Below the pieces are notes generated by a model. It saw nothing but the letters and a program-made list of their open reading frames with translations. It was not told where the DNA came from and made no database searches. 64,000 bases of DNA from Dipylidium caninum (taxonomy: Eukaryota > Platyhelminthes > Cestoda > Cyclophyllidea > Dipylidiidae): positions 744,001 through 808,000 of the forward strand of contig QEYB01000180.1 of assembly GCA_017562135.1 (NCBI GenBank), read 5' to 3'. A program made the translations under genes and the position numbers. Positions 47,484-61,258 of this stretch are shown here, piece after piece. The number at the start of each line of letters is the position of its first letter. Position 1 is the first letter of the stretch.

Positions 47484-50400
47484 ACTGAAAGAACAATGAT
47501 AAAAGCAAAATTACAATGACATAATTGATAGCTGTGAGTGTTCAAAAGCATTTGGCACTGACAAAAATGCCCATAAGGTGAAGACCATATTAGCTAGTAA
47601 ACTTGGAGAATGGGTACGAGGGAAAAATAAGCATAGTAAGAATGTAGCACAACTCATTATAGCACCAAGAATTTGCGGGCTTATATGTTGCAAGAAAACC
47701 AATGTCCAGGAGAAGCTCTATAGGACACATTAAAGCAATTTGCGGAAGAAATGAATAGATGTCAGGTAAGTGCAAATTCAACTTTTGGGCTTAAATGGGC
47801 CAGGACTACAAAAAAGCTCGAGGCGTTTACTTTAGTAACATTTGTAGACTAGTATCTTAAGCATCTTCTGAAAGAAGAAAGTGATTGACAACTTTCACTC
47901 AAAACCAAAAGCGACTGCGCGATTAAAGGTCGGATAGGAACCTAAATGGTCGCATTATACAAGTAATTTGGTATTGGGGAGTAAAAGCATAAAAGGCAAG
48001 AACAATGGTACGATAATATGGAGAAACAGCATCAACTTAGGAGCTTCTAAAGATCAGCATTGACATAGGTGTGGGGAGGCTGTATTCAGATGAGCCTAGG
48101 GCAAAAAGAGGCATTAGGATGCATTCCTGTAGTTTAACGGAGCACATGAAAAGCGATATACAGCACCTCACCCGATTGCTACTCGGTATTTCGCCAGACG
48201 ATAGGCACCCACCCTAGCTCCGCACAGAACAAAAGTTGGGACACTTCGAACGGCGAGGGGGGGATGTAGATGACTTTAAAGTGTCGTGAAATCTGGCTAA
48301 GAAATTATCTTACTGGGAATTATTAAAATATGGTAAAATATGTTTGATCGCTGATAGTCTCACTCGTTAGCAGGAAAGAGGTATAAATTTGCAAATACAT
48401 CAACAAAGCAATGCGCTCTTTTGATGTCTACGGTAGACACTCTTAAAACATGTGTCCACCACGATTATTTAAACCACTTGAAAATTATTATGCAGCTGAT
48501 GAAGGAAGTCCGCGTCCACCTCACTATTCTCGTGACCAGCTCACTTTGAAGCAAACGGATTAATTAAAATCGGACATTAACTCTCTCATTGTCTGGATAT
48601 TCAAGAACTTACCTTGCCTTCGCACCGTACACTCTCCTCTACTAGTTTTGTCATATAGCAATTTTTTGACCATTTTTCTTCAGATGACCGAAATGGGCAT
48701 AGATAATGTCCCAAGCTTAATTAATTAATTTACTTTCTTTGCTTACAGAAATTAGTAGACACACTGTGGAATCGACAGACGTTCTCTAGCTGCGGACGGG
48801 ATTCTAATTCAATGTGCTGAGAAGGCTGTTTCGAGTGCAAGTGAACGCGAGACCGAAAGATACAATTGGTACTAAATGAAACAACAAATGTTTTGACACA
48901 ATGAAGTTCGACGTTACAGGATCGATATTCATTAATGATTCATTTAAGCAGACAACATAGAACATGAGGAGCACGATCTCTTTAAACGTATAGTATGTTA
49001 AATCTTTTCAGAAGGGCTAATAGCTGGATAATGTTGTCCATGGAGTATCGCACCCATTATCGTGAAAAAAAGCTTGTAAGTAGGATGTTTGCTTAAATTG
49101 ATTACGATTGTCCTCCAAGCGCCTTTATTTTAGTATTCTGAATCCTCCTTTCCCGGGTGAAACTCGGGAAGAACGAAGTTTTCCACTAAGAAGAGGAAGG
49201 TAGCTTACTCGACCGAGAATGAGGACTGCGAACTAAGGAAAATTTAGGTACGATAACAATAGAGAAACAATATTCTACTTGGTGCTTTCATTTTTGTTTC
49301 CCTTATACCCGGCCGGTACCGGTCCTGCAATCTTGCTATACATCATTTGTAAACCGTTCCTAATATTTTGGCACTTCCACGTCGAATCCAATTTTACTTC
49401 AGCACATATTCAAAAGTTTTACCCGTAACACACTTCTGGTCCTCCTCGAAGCCATATGAAGGCGCGACGACGGGCACCTATGGTAACTTCGCTGTGCCAC
49501 AAAAAAGCAAATTGAAAATGACATAGAGCGAAGAGTTCACTGGTCTGCATTACTTTTTACGAAAATGAACACAGGTTTGACCAAACTCTTGCCTGAGACC
49601 GTGAATAAGTTTCATTTCCTACTACATTGAGCTTCACTGACACGCTGTCAAAGCTAAATTTTCATGTTGTTATTTTTAATAATACATGACCCCCAATGAC
49701 CTGCTACGTTCAAATATTGTACTTTCAAACGATATACTAGGAGTTCTCCAAACTACACTATTCTGTCTGTCCAATCGAGTGTGGTTGTTATCAGTTTGTG
49801 TAGCTTATCCCAGGTGAATGCAAGTTAAACTGAAATAATGGCACTGTTGGTTAGGGAGTCTGGAAGTGCCGTTTGTTTTTGTTATCAATACCTAGATGTT
49901 AGCAACGGATTCACCTCTTCATCGCACAGAGGTAAGCTAACGTAACAGAGGGCAGAAACAATACCGGGGCTGAGGCAGTCAATGGAGCCCTACGCTAAAT
50001 GCCCCCACATTGTAGAATATGCATAAATAACTGTAACATGTAGGGGTTAGTGAACAAGCCATGATCATCTGAGAGCGGATTAAATGTTTCCGCATTTGGG
50101 TATCAGATGAAAAGATTGGTAAAGATTCTCTCACCTCCGTCTAGTCATTTACGTGTGACAAAGTTCTTCCAATATTCAACTAAAAGGCTTGTAGTTAGGT
50201 TTAAGAACTCCTGCAATGATCGGCCAAACAAATTATTGAATAAAAATACATCATAAGACACGATGGGACTCTGGTAAAATCATTTTTAGTTGTGAAAATA
50301 TTCTACAAAAATGGATGCCAGAGCTCCTCACATTAGTTACTGGGGGTAATTAGTCAATTTTTCATCGCAATAAAAAAATAAGTCAAAGAGCTAGGTAACA

Positions 50401-51902
50401 ATAGATGAGTACAAAAACGCATGTGGCCTCAAATTACACGAATAAACAATCGACAATATTGTGATGTTCCTACAATCATTTCGTCGGGACTTGAGGTGTT
50501 AGCTAAAATGATGGAAGGTCACCGAAATTAAGGCCCTATTGTCGAAATCATGGACATTTACGTGCATTGCCAACTTGCTAGGAAAATGACGCGTAAAACC
50601 GAAGCAACCGTAGAAGTCCCGAGGCACATCAGCTTAGGAGAAATTTTGTGGCGCAAGGAGAAAATAACCACGACTTGCTCGAGTGAAAGCAAACTCTCCA
50701 ATGGCAGCAAGAAAATCGCATCGAACGAAGTTGGCACACATTTGAGTTTAGTGCACAAAAGAATGCCACTTGACAACATACGGAAGCAGCATATATGAGC
50801 TCCCTGAACAACTCCAACCCATAGCCTGTCGTCCGAGCCGCGGATCCGAGGAAAGAAGGGCAGCTCGCGAATCAGCCGAACCGTAATTTTCGAAGAACTA
50901 AACTCTTATGCTGTTTTCCATTCCTTCAAGCAAATGGGGAAATATGTTTGACATTGGGAGCGCTGTTGTATCCGCTTCAATTTGTAATGTATATAAATTC
51001 GTTAGTTTAAAAAATACTTATCTATCGAACAGTACAGCTTTAAATGAAATACTCGCCACGCTGATTTCATTAGGTGTTCGCGTTATAGGATGAAGCGTTC
51101 CCACTGTCGCGTTTACTACGATCCGAAAATGTCTCAACATTTTAACGAAATGCAAAAACTCTAAAATTCCGTGTTAGATGATCGTCGGTAAGCGCGCTTG
51201 ATCAACTGTGAAAAATGTAGGGGATCTAAAGTGAAAACCCTTTAAAAGACTCATTTTCCTAAATCCGGCCCAACTTTTCCGAACTGCCCCTTACGTCGGA
51301 GCAATAACATAATGCATTACGGTCAAGAGAAAAGATTCCCAAGAGGTGTACGTAAACACCACAAGGAAAGCAGTAAAGAACGGATTTCATAACCATTTCA
51401 ATCCATCACCCCGACAACGCTTCTTACAGAGGACTTCATTGTCACTTATCATAATTTTAAGTAATTAGTCAATCGCTCCGATTTGGCTTCCATTTAAGAG
51501 CATGGCTCCTGGAGTGGGGTTTCTCGCAGACTAAAAGCCCCTGCGAGACGAATTCAGTACGATTTCATAGATAAAGCCGCATACCTACGGGATGATTTCG
51601 CACTCACCCACGTGTTCGCAAACACTGATTAGTGATTGCCGTGGTTACTTCCGAGATAACCGAAAAGATTTGAAGATGCCATCAGTAAAGCATCCCTGAT
51701 GACAAAGCCTCTAATGTCATCAGGCAGTAGGTCACATTCAGCTCCATTATGATACTAATATAACTTCGAAGCTGAAAGAAAACAATTAGTAAGTTACATC
51801 CAACTACAAGACACATTAAAATCATTATTTTTGCAAATATTGTAGACTTAGAAGTGGGCATCAGAAAAAGTAAATGAATGAAAGATCAGCGACAAAAAAA
51901 CG
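47484..51902. other. Long AT-rich intergenic region
   Basis: About 4.4 kb between the Maf and FAM173-type genes. The longest ORF (50550-50798, +, 82 codons) is Lys/Ser-rich with no recognised domain. No transposon ends, tRNA or other structure recognised by eye. Confidence 0.5.
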
Positions 51903-53382
51903 TCAATTGAATCGTGGTAGGTAAAGATAAACAGTGTCGGGTCCTGAGCCAGATTTGACATGATATGGAAGGGTTGGAAGAGGGAATCGGCAAACTACTA
52001 TGACTGGGTCTCCACGCATTTCACTGAGCAGCTTCTTCTCCAAAGGTTTCATCTACAATTGAGATATAAAGATGATGTGTATTTGATGTCATATGGGATA
52101 TGTTGCATCCAAAATAGTTAAACTGCGAACTACTTGGGCTTTACTCCAACATGGGCATTCATAGTTATTCAAGACTAACCCTTAGACGTTAATTGAAAGA
52201 GGGCATGGTACATTAAAGAAAATTAGAGGATCAGACAAATATTGTTTCATGACAATAGGATGGTGGCTACAACTGGATATGACCACACTCTAGCCAAAAC
52301 GCAATGAAATACTGTTTAAGTCAGAACACATAGTTGAATTTTATTTATCAAAGAAAAAAGTATCAATAATAGGTGATATGCTGTCAAAGATATGGTATAA
52401 TCCTAGTATTTTTAGACAAAACACCAGAGGAGGCTGAGGGAATGATTACCATATCACTGACACCAAAGACGAAGACGGTCTGAAAGGGGGAAAAATCAAA
52501 AGTCCAAAGGTTGCAACAGTGGAAGCTTGCCCTGTCCTTGTCTCCCTGCCACCAAGCTGCAAGACGCGACCACCACACAAGGGGCCTGTTCAGTTCCACA
52601 CCGGACCCCGAGGTTAGACTTTTTAGTTGCTTGTCAGCTAACAGACTCAGTACCTAAGGCGAGAGATTGTGATATAGTTCATAATTTAATCTGAAAATAG
52701 CAATGATAACCTCGACTAATTATGGTAAGTCTGATACACTACAGGGTTTTCACTGTTAAGGAAAACAAGGCAAATGTACCAACCTAAAAAAACCCATAAT
52801 TACTGAATAGCGACTCGTTTAATAATTATTAATCTCGATTTATAATACTGGTAAATGCAAAAGCATTGATAAAAAAGAGGGCCATTCCAAATTAGTTAGA
52901 CATCTAAATAATACTTATTCTCAAAAAAGAAAGGAATACATGAACAAATAAAACTTAAACCGGCTAGAAAACAGTAATGCGATTTACAATAAAATGGATA
53001 GCGGATTACTGGTGGTGCATCAACCAGCCTCAATTAACGTATGTATAGGGTAAAACCTTAAATAAAATTATTTATTCACTATGGAAATCGGTAATGAAAG
53101 TGACAAGCGGAAAATCAACGAGAAAGAACTTACGACACGACCGTCTCCGCTACCAACATCAAGAAGATTTCCAAGACGTCTATGCGCTCGAGCCTCGGCA
53201 AGCTTCAGCAGCTCAGCCACGAAAGTCAATTGTTTCTGAGTTGCAGGTACATACGGTAAACAAATTTTACGAAATCCAGGAAACACAAAGTGTCCCAAGA
53301 CGTACACGGAGGAGACCGCGATTCCACCAATTGCGTATATCAAGGTAGAACGTGAAGATGATTGATTTCTGGAGGGTGACAT
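51903..53382 (-). CDS. FAM173-type mitochondrial lysine methyltransferase
   Basis: SAM-dependent protein lysine methyltransferase of the FAM173 family, whose human members methylate ATP synthase subunit c (ATPSCKMT) or the ADP/ATP carrier (ANTKMT) in mitochondria. Three exons, high to low: 53382-53134, 52653-52450, 52052-51903. The total is 603 nt and 200 residues, all in phase 0. An N-terminal hydrophobic segment (about 13-35) is followed by ICLPYVPATQKQL, the SAM-binding motif LLDVGSGDGRV (73-83), GVELNRPLVWWSR, and the C-terminal VCRFPLPTLPYH. Pre-exon-2 pyrimidine tracts and donors are clear. Which of the two human paralogues it corresponds to cannot be settled here; the compact single-TM layout fits both. 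Confidence 0.9.
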
Positions 53383-54007
53383 CGTGCTACTAAGCGTTGT
53401 TCCTCAATATGGCTTGTCCTATTGGTAAAAGGATGTGATGCGCCAAAGCTTCGAGAGATCTGCGACCATAACTAAACTCATTTCCTCGACCCAGGAGGCC
53501 TTTTTTCCACGAAAACCACCAAGTTCTACCGTAGACACTGCAAACCGATGCATACACTACAATGGGTATTTTTTGCCCGTACGATCGCCACAGCAATTAC
53601 ACTCTGCCCAACAAAAGCCGTTTATTCAAAGGACCTCTAGAATGAGGTGATGAGAGAACGACTAAAAAAACCGAATCGGAGAGCACCAGAGATTTATCAA
53701 CTTGAACGTTCACTTAAATAAAACAGTCACTAAACAGAATGTAATTGATTTTCAAGTAACATCGAGCAGACCATTTTTGGAGAACAACTATTTATTTCAC
53801 GTTTCATAATAAAGTAACAACGTAAATACCGATTTGATGACATATCGCCAAAAATGCACTAAAGCCAAATTCAACCATTCAAAATGCAATTAACATGAAA
53901 AGATTATATAAATTTCGGCACGAATCCCCAATGCACCAAAAGAACGGTTGCTGGAACTGAAAGCCCTTTATAAACAGAAACAAAACAACACAAATCTAGA
54001 AGTGTTA
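53383..54007. other. Spacer between the FAM173-type and Ste24 genes
   Basis: Both genes run on the minus strand. The segment probably carries the 3' UTR of the Ste24 gene and the promoter of the methyltransferase. No additional gene. Confidence 0.5.
53791..53796 (-). terminator. Polyadenylation signal of the Ste24 gene
   Basis: AATAAA on the minus strand, about 210 nt past the stop codon. Confidence 0.5.
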
Positions 54008-55435
54008 TTACTTGTTCTTCTTCATTTCGGCATCAATTGCAGCCATTCTTTCAATAAGAGGTGGATGAGAGTGATTAAACATGGAATATAACCAGTCATA
54101 AACAGGGAAAGAAAGATTGTCCTTCGTTAGAACAAGTAAAGCACTTTTAAGTTTCGTGCCTGACTTGAGATTTACGGCGAAAGCATCTGCCTGGAACTCA
54201 AATTTGCGAGAAAGCAATGTCACGAAGAAGTCCAGAACAGAGCTGTAAGGCATGAATACGAACTGAAAAACAACAATTAAACGAATCAATATGGGTGCAG
54301 TCGAATTAGGAAATCCAAAACCGACGAATAATTGGTCGACATTTACAAGTTTTCCGAATGAAAGAAACATTAGAAAGATATTGACTTGTGCAATAATCAA
54401 ATTGAACGTTACATGATTCAACTTCCAATGTCCTAGTTCGTGGCAGAGTACAGCCAAAATTTCTTCATCGTCATTGCAACCCCGGTCCTGAGGTGCATCC
54501 AATTTTTCGCCACTATTTTCACCTGAGTCTGACTTTTCAGTAGCAGAACTTGGCATAGTAAATCCTCTAATTAAAGTATCAAAAATGACTATCCTCTTGT
54601 TTTTGCCAAAACCATAGAAATAAGCATTACTATGGGCGCTACGCTTGGAGCCTTCAACGACGAGAAGTTTTTGCAATGGGAAACCAATAGTAGCAGCTAG
54701 ACCTTCTATTTTCGTTCTTAATTCGCAATCTGGAAAGCGTTCATATCGATCAAAAAGGGGCGCAATGAACTCAGGGTATATGAACATTATAACAATGGAA
54801 ACGATGAACGTGAATCCATATGCATATAAGTAGAAGTGTTCTCCACCGGCCCTGATGATCCAAATGAGTACAGAAACGATGGGCAAACCGATAAGCAGGC
54901 CAACAGCCAGAGACTTTAAGCTATCTTTTATAAAAAATCCAACTGTTAGTTTGTTAAATCCATAGCGTTCCTCAATGACGAAATGCCAATAATAACTCCA
55001 AGGAAGTGACTCAAAGAATTGGAAAAGTGCGACGTACACTGTAAATAGCATAGAAGAAAAAAGTTCGCCTTCCTTTGTAATACTGAGTGACGATGGAATA
55101 TTAGCAAGAGCTAGGGACATGTGTTCCTCCGATATTCGCCAAGTCCAGGCTATTAGCTGGAAATGTAGGACTGCGGAAAGAGAGACTATATTCCAGAGAC
55201 TGTTAAAGATATTGAAAACCATTTTATCAATGGCATAGTGGCGAGCTTTGGCGAAATCGACTTCGTTCATCAGGCACGCTACCTCGGCCGGCGGTTCCGC
55301 GGTTTGTTTGGCAATCCTAATTTGACGGAAACTCACGTACGTTTCCCACAAGAACAAAGACCAGATAAAGATAAAAATAGAGTTGTACAAGTTGAATGAG
55401 TATCCATAGATATCTAGAACATCCTCTGAAGCCAT
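54008..55435 (-). CDS. ZMPSTE24: CAAX prenyl protease 1 (ZMPSTE24/Ste24)
   Basis: Zinc metalloprotease of the ER and inner nuclear membrane that cleaves prenylated CAAX proteins. Single coding exon. Starting at the ATG for MASEDVLDIYGYSF gives 475 residues, the same length as the human enzyme; the longer open frame upstream begins only at GTG. The zinc site is HELGH at 332-336, with the third ligand Glu413 in KFEFQADAFA. Several hydrophobic segments match the multi-TM barrel. An acidic, Ser-rich stretch (about 295-325) precedes the active site, as in relatives. The C-terminus KKNK fits a KKxx ER-retrieval signal. The absence of introns contrasts with its neighbours. Confidence 0.95.
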   Translation of the reverse strand: MASEDVLDIYGYSFNLYNSIFIFIWSLFLWETYVSFRQIRIAKQTAEPPAEVACLMNEVDFAKARHYAIDKMVFNIFNSLWNIVSLSAVLHFQLIAWTWRISEEHMSLALANIPSSLSITKEGELFSSMLFTVYVALFQFFESLPWSYYWHFVIEERYGFNKLTVGFFIKDSLKSLAVGLLIGLPIVSVLIWIIRAGGEHFYLYAYGFTFIVSIVIMFIYPEFIAPLFDRYERFPDCELRTKIEGLAATIGFPLQKLLVVEGSKRSAHSNAYFYGFGKNKRIVIFDTLIRGFTMPSSATEKSDSGENSGEKLDAPQDRGCNDDEEILAVLCHELGHWKLNHVTFNLIIAQVNIFLMFLSFGKLVNVDQLFVGFGFPNSTAPILIRLIVVFQFVFMPYSSVLDFFVTLLSRKFEFQADAFAVNLKSGTKLKSALLVLTKDNLSFPVYDWLYSMFNHSHPPLIERMAAIDAEMKKNK

Positions 55436-56784
55436 CACAACCAGCGTGAATACCACGATGCCGAAGCACCTTACGATCTGGTTGGGTTATTTCCCTTAAA
55501 GGGCGCTCCATCATTTTCATTATATACGAATGCTCAAATTGTCAGGCGACAAATCTAGAGGCGCATACGAAGTCAAATGAACCATTGTCAGTAACTTGCC
55601 TTATTTAGAAGCTGCCGACTCACCCATAAGACGTGGATAAAATTAGTGACAGAAGACCTGTTTTATTAAAAACGATAATGGTAACAAATGTTGTGGGGCA
55701 TACTACTCAATTAAATAGCTGACTTATCTCTTGACATCTTAAAATATACCTAGAATTCAACACCGATGTACCATAGGTTTTGACTGACGTACCCGGCTCC
55801 AAAAACATTCTTTAGACTGGCGTGCATCACAACTATGTTTTCATCGAAGCTTAGAATGCCGAAAGTAAACAAATGAAACCCAATACACAACGTGTGCTAC
55901 GTCAGGTCAAACGTCGATGCAGACGATCACTGAATAAAGTATAACTACCGGTTATTAATCAGAGCTATCCAGCTAATTTCTCACAATGTTGCCTTACAGT
56001 ATGTTTTTCAAGTGTAAGGATCTACAAATCGAAATCTATTCCTCCTCATTTTGCAACCCAAAATTCCTCACTTTATGACTAATTCAACTCACGTTACCGC
56101 AACCACTTTTTTGTTAAATGTTTATCACTGGTGTAAATGTTGGAGTATGACTAATTTGCTGCACTCTCTTTTCCATAATGCGATCCAAAGAGGTCCCACC
56201 TAGAGCCTTTCCCGCTAGAATCTGGTAACCGCTTTTTAATTATTCGGTTACTGTCACCTGGTTCGCATCTCGAGGCTCGTATACTATGCCATGTCACACA
56301 ACTCGGTGGCTAAATAATAATTAGAGCAGTTTCATCTACAATCATGCTACATCCCTGATAATTCACTTAGAAATGTAAACCCACTCCTTGTTACAACACC
56401 CCCAATCACCCCGCTAATTCATTGGTTAGGCGGAGAAAGATTGGAAAGCCACAACACCTGCCTCAGGGAGTCGTTTGTGGCATGGTATAAGATCAGGTCT
56501 ATCAAAGCATTCGATATACTCGCTCAAATGTTTATGATAATTGCTAATGTTAGTTCCATGTAGGAAAGAAAAATGATGACACGCCTTTTCGGAAATAACA
56601 ACGGAATGCTGAGGTAAATATCTTTTATAAAGAACAAAACGAACGGCCATATATTTGCATATCAGAAGTTAGTTTGTCGAAAAAAATGATTTGCAAAATA
56701 GTAATGATAGTGATACTTTTAACAAAAAAAAAACCACTGCAGTATCGTGAGCTGAATTGGTTGGCAGACGGTAACCTCGTAAAA
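55436..56784. other. Spacer between the Ste24 and PAQR genes
   Basis: Probable 3' UTR of the PAQR gene and promoter of Ste24. Only short unsupported ORFs. Confidence 0.45.
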
Positions 56785-59031
56785 CTAGGGAGAAATATTA
56801 CATTCACGTTTCGAGCGGCGGTATTCCGCAATCTCCAGAATGCTGTTCCAATGGACCAACGCAGCTAGAACCACAAAGACGTGGAAGATCTGATGACTTT
56901 GGAACTAAAACGTCAAAAAATATATACACCAATTCATTAAGGGTAAGTGATTCAAAAAGTAAGATGATGGTTACGTGACAATAAAATAGGATATGGAAGA
57001 TCGTAAACAATACGTGTGAGACGGTGGCAGGATCACTTGCACTTTTTTAATTTCACAGAAGGCACACTTACCCAAATATCGAATTTTCCAGGATAGAGAC
57101 ATTCAGGAATGCGAAATGCGTAGATTAAAGCACCAGCAATATATAGGAAAGCCATGAGAGTCAAGCAGATTACAGCAGAGGAATTGATGGTGTCCCAGAA
57201 TCCCTCTAGGAGCACATAATGAACAAATGGCACGACTGCTGAGAGACCCAGACTAATAAAAAGTCCTACAAATGAAAGATTAAAATTACATAAAGTTTAG
57301 TAGATACTCATTTAAATTAGACTCCTAAAGGCTAAAACAATTGAACCCAGCACTAACCTGCACGAATTCCGCGATACTTTGGTGTGCAAAAACGGTCTTG
57401 ACTGCAAATAATCATGCAAATTATACCTAAAATGATAATTCCACTGAGATACACAATTTTTGAGGGGATGTGACAGTAGAAAGAGTAATGTAGCCATGGT
57501 ACGAATGATCCAATTATCAATAAGGCGATACCGATGTAGTCTAACCTAAAGAGAATATGAAGAGAGTTAGAATCGAATAAAGTCACCTCAATGCGTCTCG
57601 AAAAAATAGAAAGTTGTAAAAACGTTCCAAAACCTAGTGTAGAGCAGACAAAACCTGTAATTTTCACTTAATCAAAGACGAGGAAAAAAGCTTGGGAAAG
57701 GTGAGGAATTTACGAAAAATCAGGTTGTGTAAATAAACTTTAAATGGTTAAATAAGGTTAAGAATAATGGCTTTAAACATAGAATAAATTGTTTCAAAGT
57801 TAAAAAAATGCAAATGTACTATAGTTTAGACGCCTGGAGGGAAAACGCCAGTAAGTTAATACTGCACTGGTAAACCACAGAACCTCCATCGGATGAAAAA
57901 TATAGTATTAAAAACTGCAGGTAGGTTCAAGTCGATTTCTCACGAGATTTAAAGTAAGCAACACAAGGTTAAGGTCGCCTGATGTTCCTGAACCGAGAAA
58001 CAGTAGTAGGGAACGTACTATACTTTCTTCTTAACCCGAAATTCGAAAATGATACAAGCGGTGAAAATAAAATCAAATCAAATCACATTGATTTCATACT
58101 TTCCGAAAAGACGACCTATGTGTTCCGAGTGACAATGAACGGTATGGAAAGTCCAGGAGAAACCAAGAGCAAGAATAGCACTGATGAAGAAAACCGTAAT
58201 TACGAGAGTTTCATCCCAGGACAAATCCAGGCCAGGACGGACGAGGAAAGAAATACACAAAACAAGAAAACACAAGCAGCCTGAAACACGAAAAATCAAT
58301 GTTATTTCATAATTAACCACCTGGTAAATGGCGCCGTTGTATGAGGTCATCCATTATAATGTTTGAAGGAAACAGAGGATTTTGATGTCAAGAAATGGCG
58401 TACATTGAATGCTTAGTAGGAAATTTTGAGAAAGAAACAGACAATCAAACTGATGGTAACACATATATTTAAAGGTTTGACTGAATAAAATTTGGGGAAT
58501 CCGAACTTTTAAGGAGCTAAATTAGTCAAACGTGACCCAATTTAATAAAATGTTTTGAAAAATTACCACATTCCTATACAAAATGCATAGATGACCAGAC
58601 CAACGAAACGGACCTATGAGATGAGTCCAAATATTGCCAGTCTCAGTGTGTATCCTAAAGATGGAGAGAAAACATTGTCCGAACGAGGAAAGTTGGGGTC
58701 GATGGCCCCAGTGGAGGTAATCGTTATCACGCAACCACTCTGGTAGGTGCGTGTAGTGTACAACACGCCACCCAACTTCCTCCCATAGCTTTATCATAAA
58801 TTCTTCAGCCCGTTCCACGGCCCGTGTTGCATTCTCAATAAGATTCTCGCCGGTGCCATCATAGCTTGCTGAGCGACGATGTTTGAGGAGCGGTGTATCC
58901 AAATCAGAATCGGAAGGAGCGATTTGGGAGAAGACACAAGGAAACAACAGGTTTTTGGCTTTCTCAAGATTTACACCTACTGATTGGGTCCTAATGTGTT
59001 TCTTTCTGCGACGGACTTCCTCAACCTCCAT
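56785..59031 (-). CDS. Adiponectin-receptor-like PAQR protein
   Basis: Seven-TM PAQR-family protein related to AdipoR1/2, thought to be a zinc-dependent ceramidase that supports membrane fluidity. Five exons, high to low: 59031-58614, 58280-58100, 57545-57358, 57265-57072, 56904-56785. The total is 1101 nt and 366 residues, all phases consistent. Motifs: LPEWLRDNDYLHWGHRP, SIFRIHTETGNIWTHLIG, FSWTFHTVHCHSE with zinc ligand His185, LLIIGSFVPWLHYSFYC, and SHQIFHVFVV with His331 and His335. The N-terminus is charged and probably cytoplasmic, as in AdipoR. An acceptor-like CATTCTAG directly abuts the ATG, so an upstream exon (UTR or coding) is likely. Confidence 0.93.
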
Positions 59032-61258
59032 CTAGAATGGCCACAACCATAAGGATGATAAAATGTATTAGACTTTTCAGTATAGTCAAATGCAACATGT
59101 GAACTTCGAGTAGAATAAAAGCAAATGAGATCTTCCGCTTGACAATGTAAAACATTAAAATTAATGAAGATTCAGTAGTGAGTCATCCAGTATTAAAATA
59201 TCGGTAGAACAAGAACTTTTCGATAGAGAAAAAGGAGGAAAATTAGTAATTAATAGAAAACTAGTTAAATGAAGGGTCCATGAATAAAAGACAAAAATGA
59301 AGTCTACTATACTCAACTCGTAAATAGATTCAGGTAACAATGGAGACCATTTACGGGTTGAAATATCAAGAAACTTCATTTTGCAATAAACATATTACGT
59401 AAAATGTTACAATCTTAGCATAAATGTTAATTTAGGTACTAAGAAACGAAGAATACAAGCAACGAAATTTGTTGACAAACTGTGTGGCATAGGCGATTAA
59501 TCATGATTTTCAAAACCAAAGTGGTCGGACGCAAAACAAATGAGATTTCAAAGAATAGACTAGCAGCAAAACAATAAAGAATGAATCCTCGGTGACAGCA
59601 GTAAAAAAGAGATGGAACTGGCGATTAGAGGACTTCAATTCGAAATGCCGAAATACGTACCATTAAACGGATATGGTTACAAAGTATATGTCATTAGAAG
59701 CAATCAAAGAAGCATATACAAAATACAGTGACTATCAAAAATACGGTAGAAAATTAACGCATAACACTGGAAAATTTAACTTGAAGAGACTGGGAAATAA
59801 CTGAGGAGCGAAGCAACGCAGACAGTGACAGACGGGGAAAGTGTAGATTAATCAGCAAAAAAGTCTTAATTACTAAAAATTTGACTTAAGAAAACAGGCC
59901 GAAAGCAGTAGACAGAACTATAAAGGACTACTTATGAAGATCGATGACGAAAGGCGATGCAGAGAAAAGCACACGCATTTCCACACAGCAAAAATAATAA
60001 AGTTTGGGGATCGAGATGCCGGCACAATAAAAGGGGAAGAGTATGCTAAGGAAAAAATACGACCGAGCGCACTAGAAAGAGATTGAAATAATATGCTTGA
60101 AGGCGGGCCGCACGTAAAATACGAACAAACAAACGCGCATGCAGTTGTTAATGTTATCTAATATGATTTCCGAAACGAATGTTATACATAGGAATGCAAA
60201 CATTGGTATTTTGCGCCTACAGCAAACACAATAATTATTAATGGACTATTCAGGTTAACATTTGCGTGCAAATGGACAAATTTGTCACTACGTAAAGCAT
60301 TTTTCACTCGCGCACATTAATTACATCCCGTTGCTTTAAGCGGAAATCGAAATATCTGGCATTGTGAGGTTGACTGCGAGACGGTTGTGCGGCAAATTTT
60401 ATGTTTTATTGCTACCATATAATAGAAGGCAATAAAAATACGCCCAGTAAAAGTATTAGTACTGGACGTTCATATTAGCCCAATAAATATAAATCGCGGT
60501 ATTGCTGTTCTGCTCCCTTATCGCAGAAGATGACCAAAATCGTAACATTGCTCACCACCCAGTATTTAGCTTGTCTACAGAGATAAAATGGGCCAAAAAT
60601 TAATAGTGGATGTTGTTGGTCTTTGCGGTAGCAACTAATCAAAGGAAGTGTGCAAATCGGAACGTCATAATATGACCTCGACCATTTGCTGCCAGCGGGT
60701 TTCACAGGTCTTAGCGGGCGTTTATAAATAGCAACTTACATTACCTCGTTGTCTGGTTTTGCGTAAATATCAAAATTAGCTTTAGTATTGTCTAATAACT
60801 AACAACAGACCTTAATATTTGCTCACTTTGTATCACTTCTGCCGCTTAATATTTTTTACTCGGCAGAATTTCCACCAAAATTCGTCTTCGAAATATCATA
60901 TCGTGTGCTAATCTCCGCAGAGATGTCTTTCTGAAGCGTAGAGTAAAAGTGGTTCCCAGTTATGCAACATATAATACCAATTTTGACATTTGCTGCATAT
61001 GTATTTAATCGGTTCTGTCACGCTACCTTCTGCAGGAGGGCCGCTCAAATTTGTGGTTCGTCCTTGTGGTTAGTTTGTGGGGAAGGGTAGAGGTAGGGGA
61101 TGGGGAGGTATCTGACTGTCCGTCGTGGATTTCAGCTTTAAGATCATTTTTATGAGTTGTTGAGTAATTCCCTGTCGAACACACCATTATAGCGCAATGC
61201 CTATTTATTTCACTTTTACTCCCACTTTCCAGCTTTTTTTCAAAATTAATTTTCAATA
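59032..61258. other. Region between the divergent PAQR and PIG-V genes
   Basis: About 2.2 kb, AT-rich. It should hold the 5' exon and promoter of the PAQR gene and the promoter of PIG-V. ORFs at 60475-60705 and 61023-61310 on the minus strand match nothing I recognise. Confidence 0.4.

Noticed and set aside
55436..55456. Upstream extension of the Ste24 frame by seven codons
   Set aside because: It would begin with GTG; the ATG at 55435 gives the family's usual 475-residue length.
57920..57940. GTTCAAGTC, resembling a tRNA B-box
   Set aside because: No matching A-box or cloverleaf could be drawn around it.
57982..58284. Plus-strand ORF of 100 codons
   Set aside because: Antisense of PAQR exon 2, which carries conserved zinc-ligand residues on the other strand.
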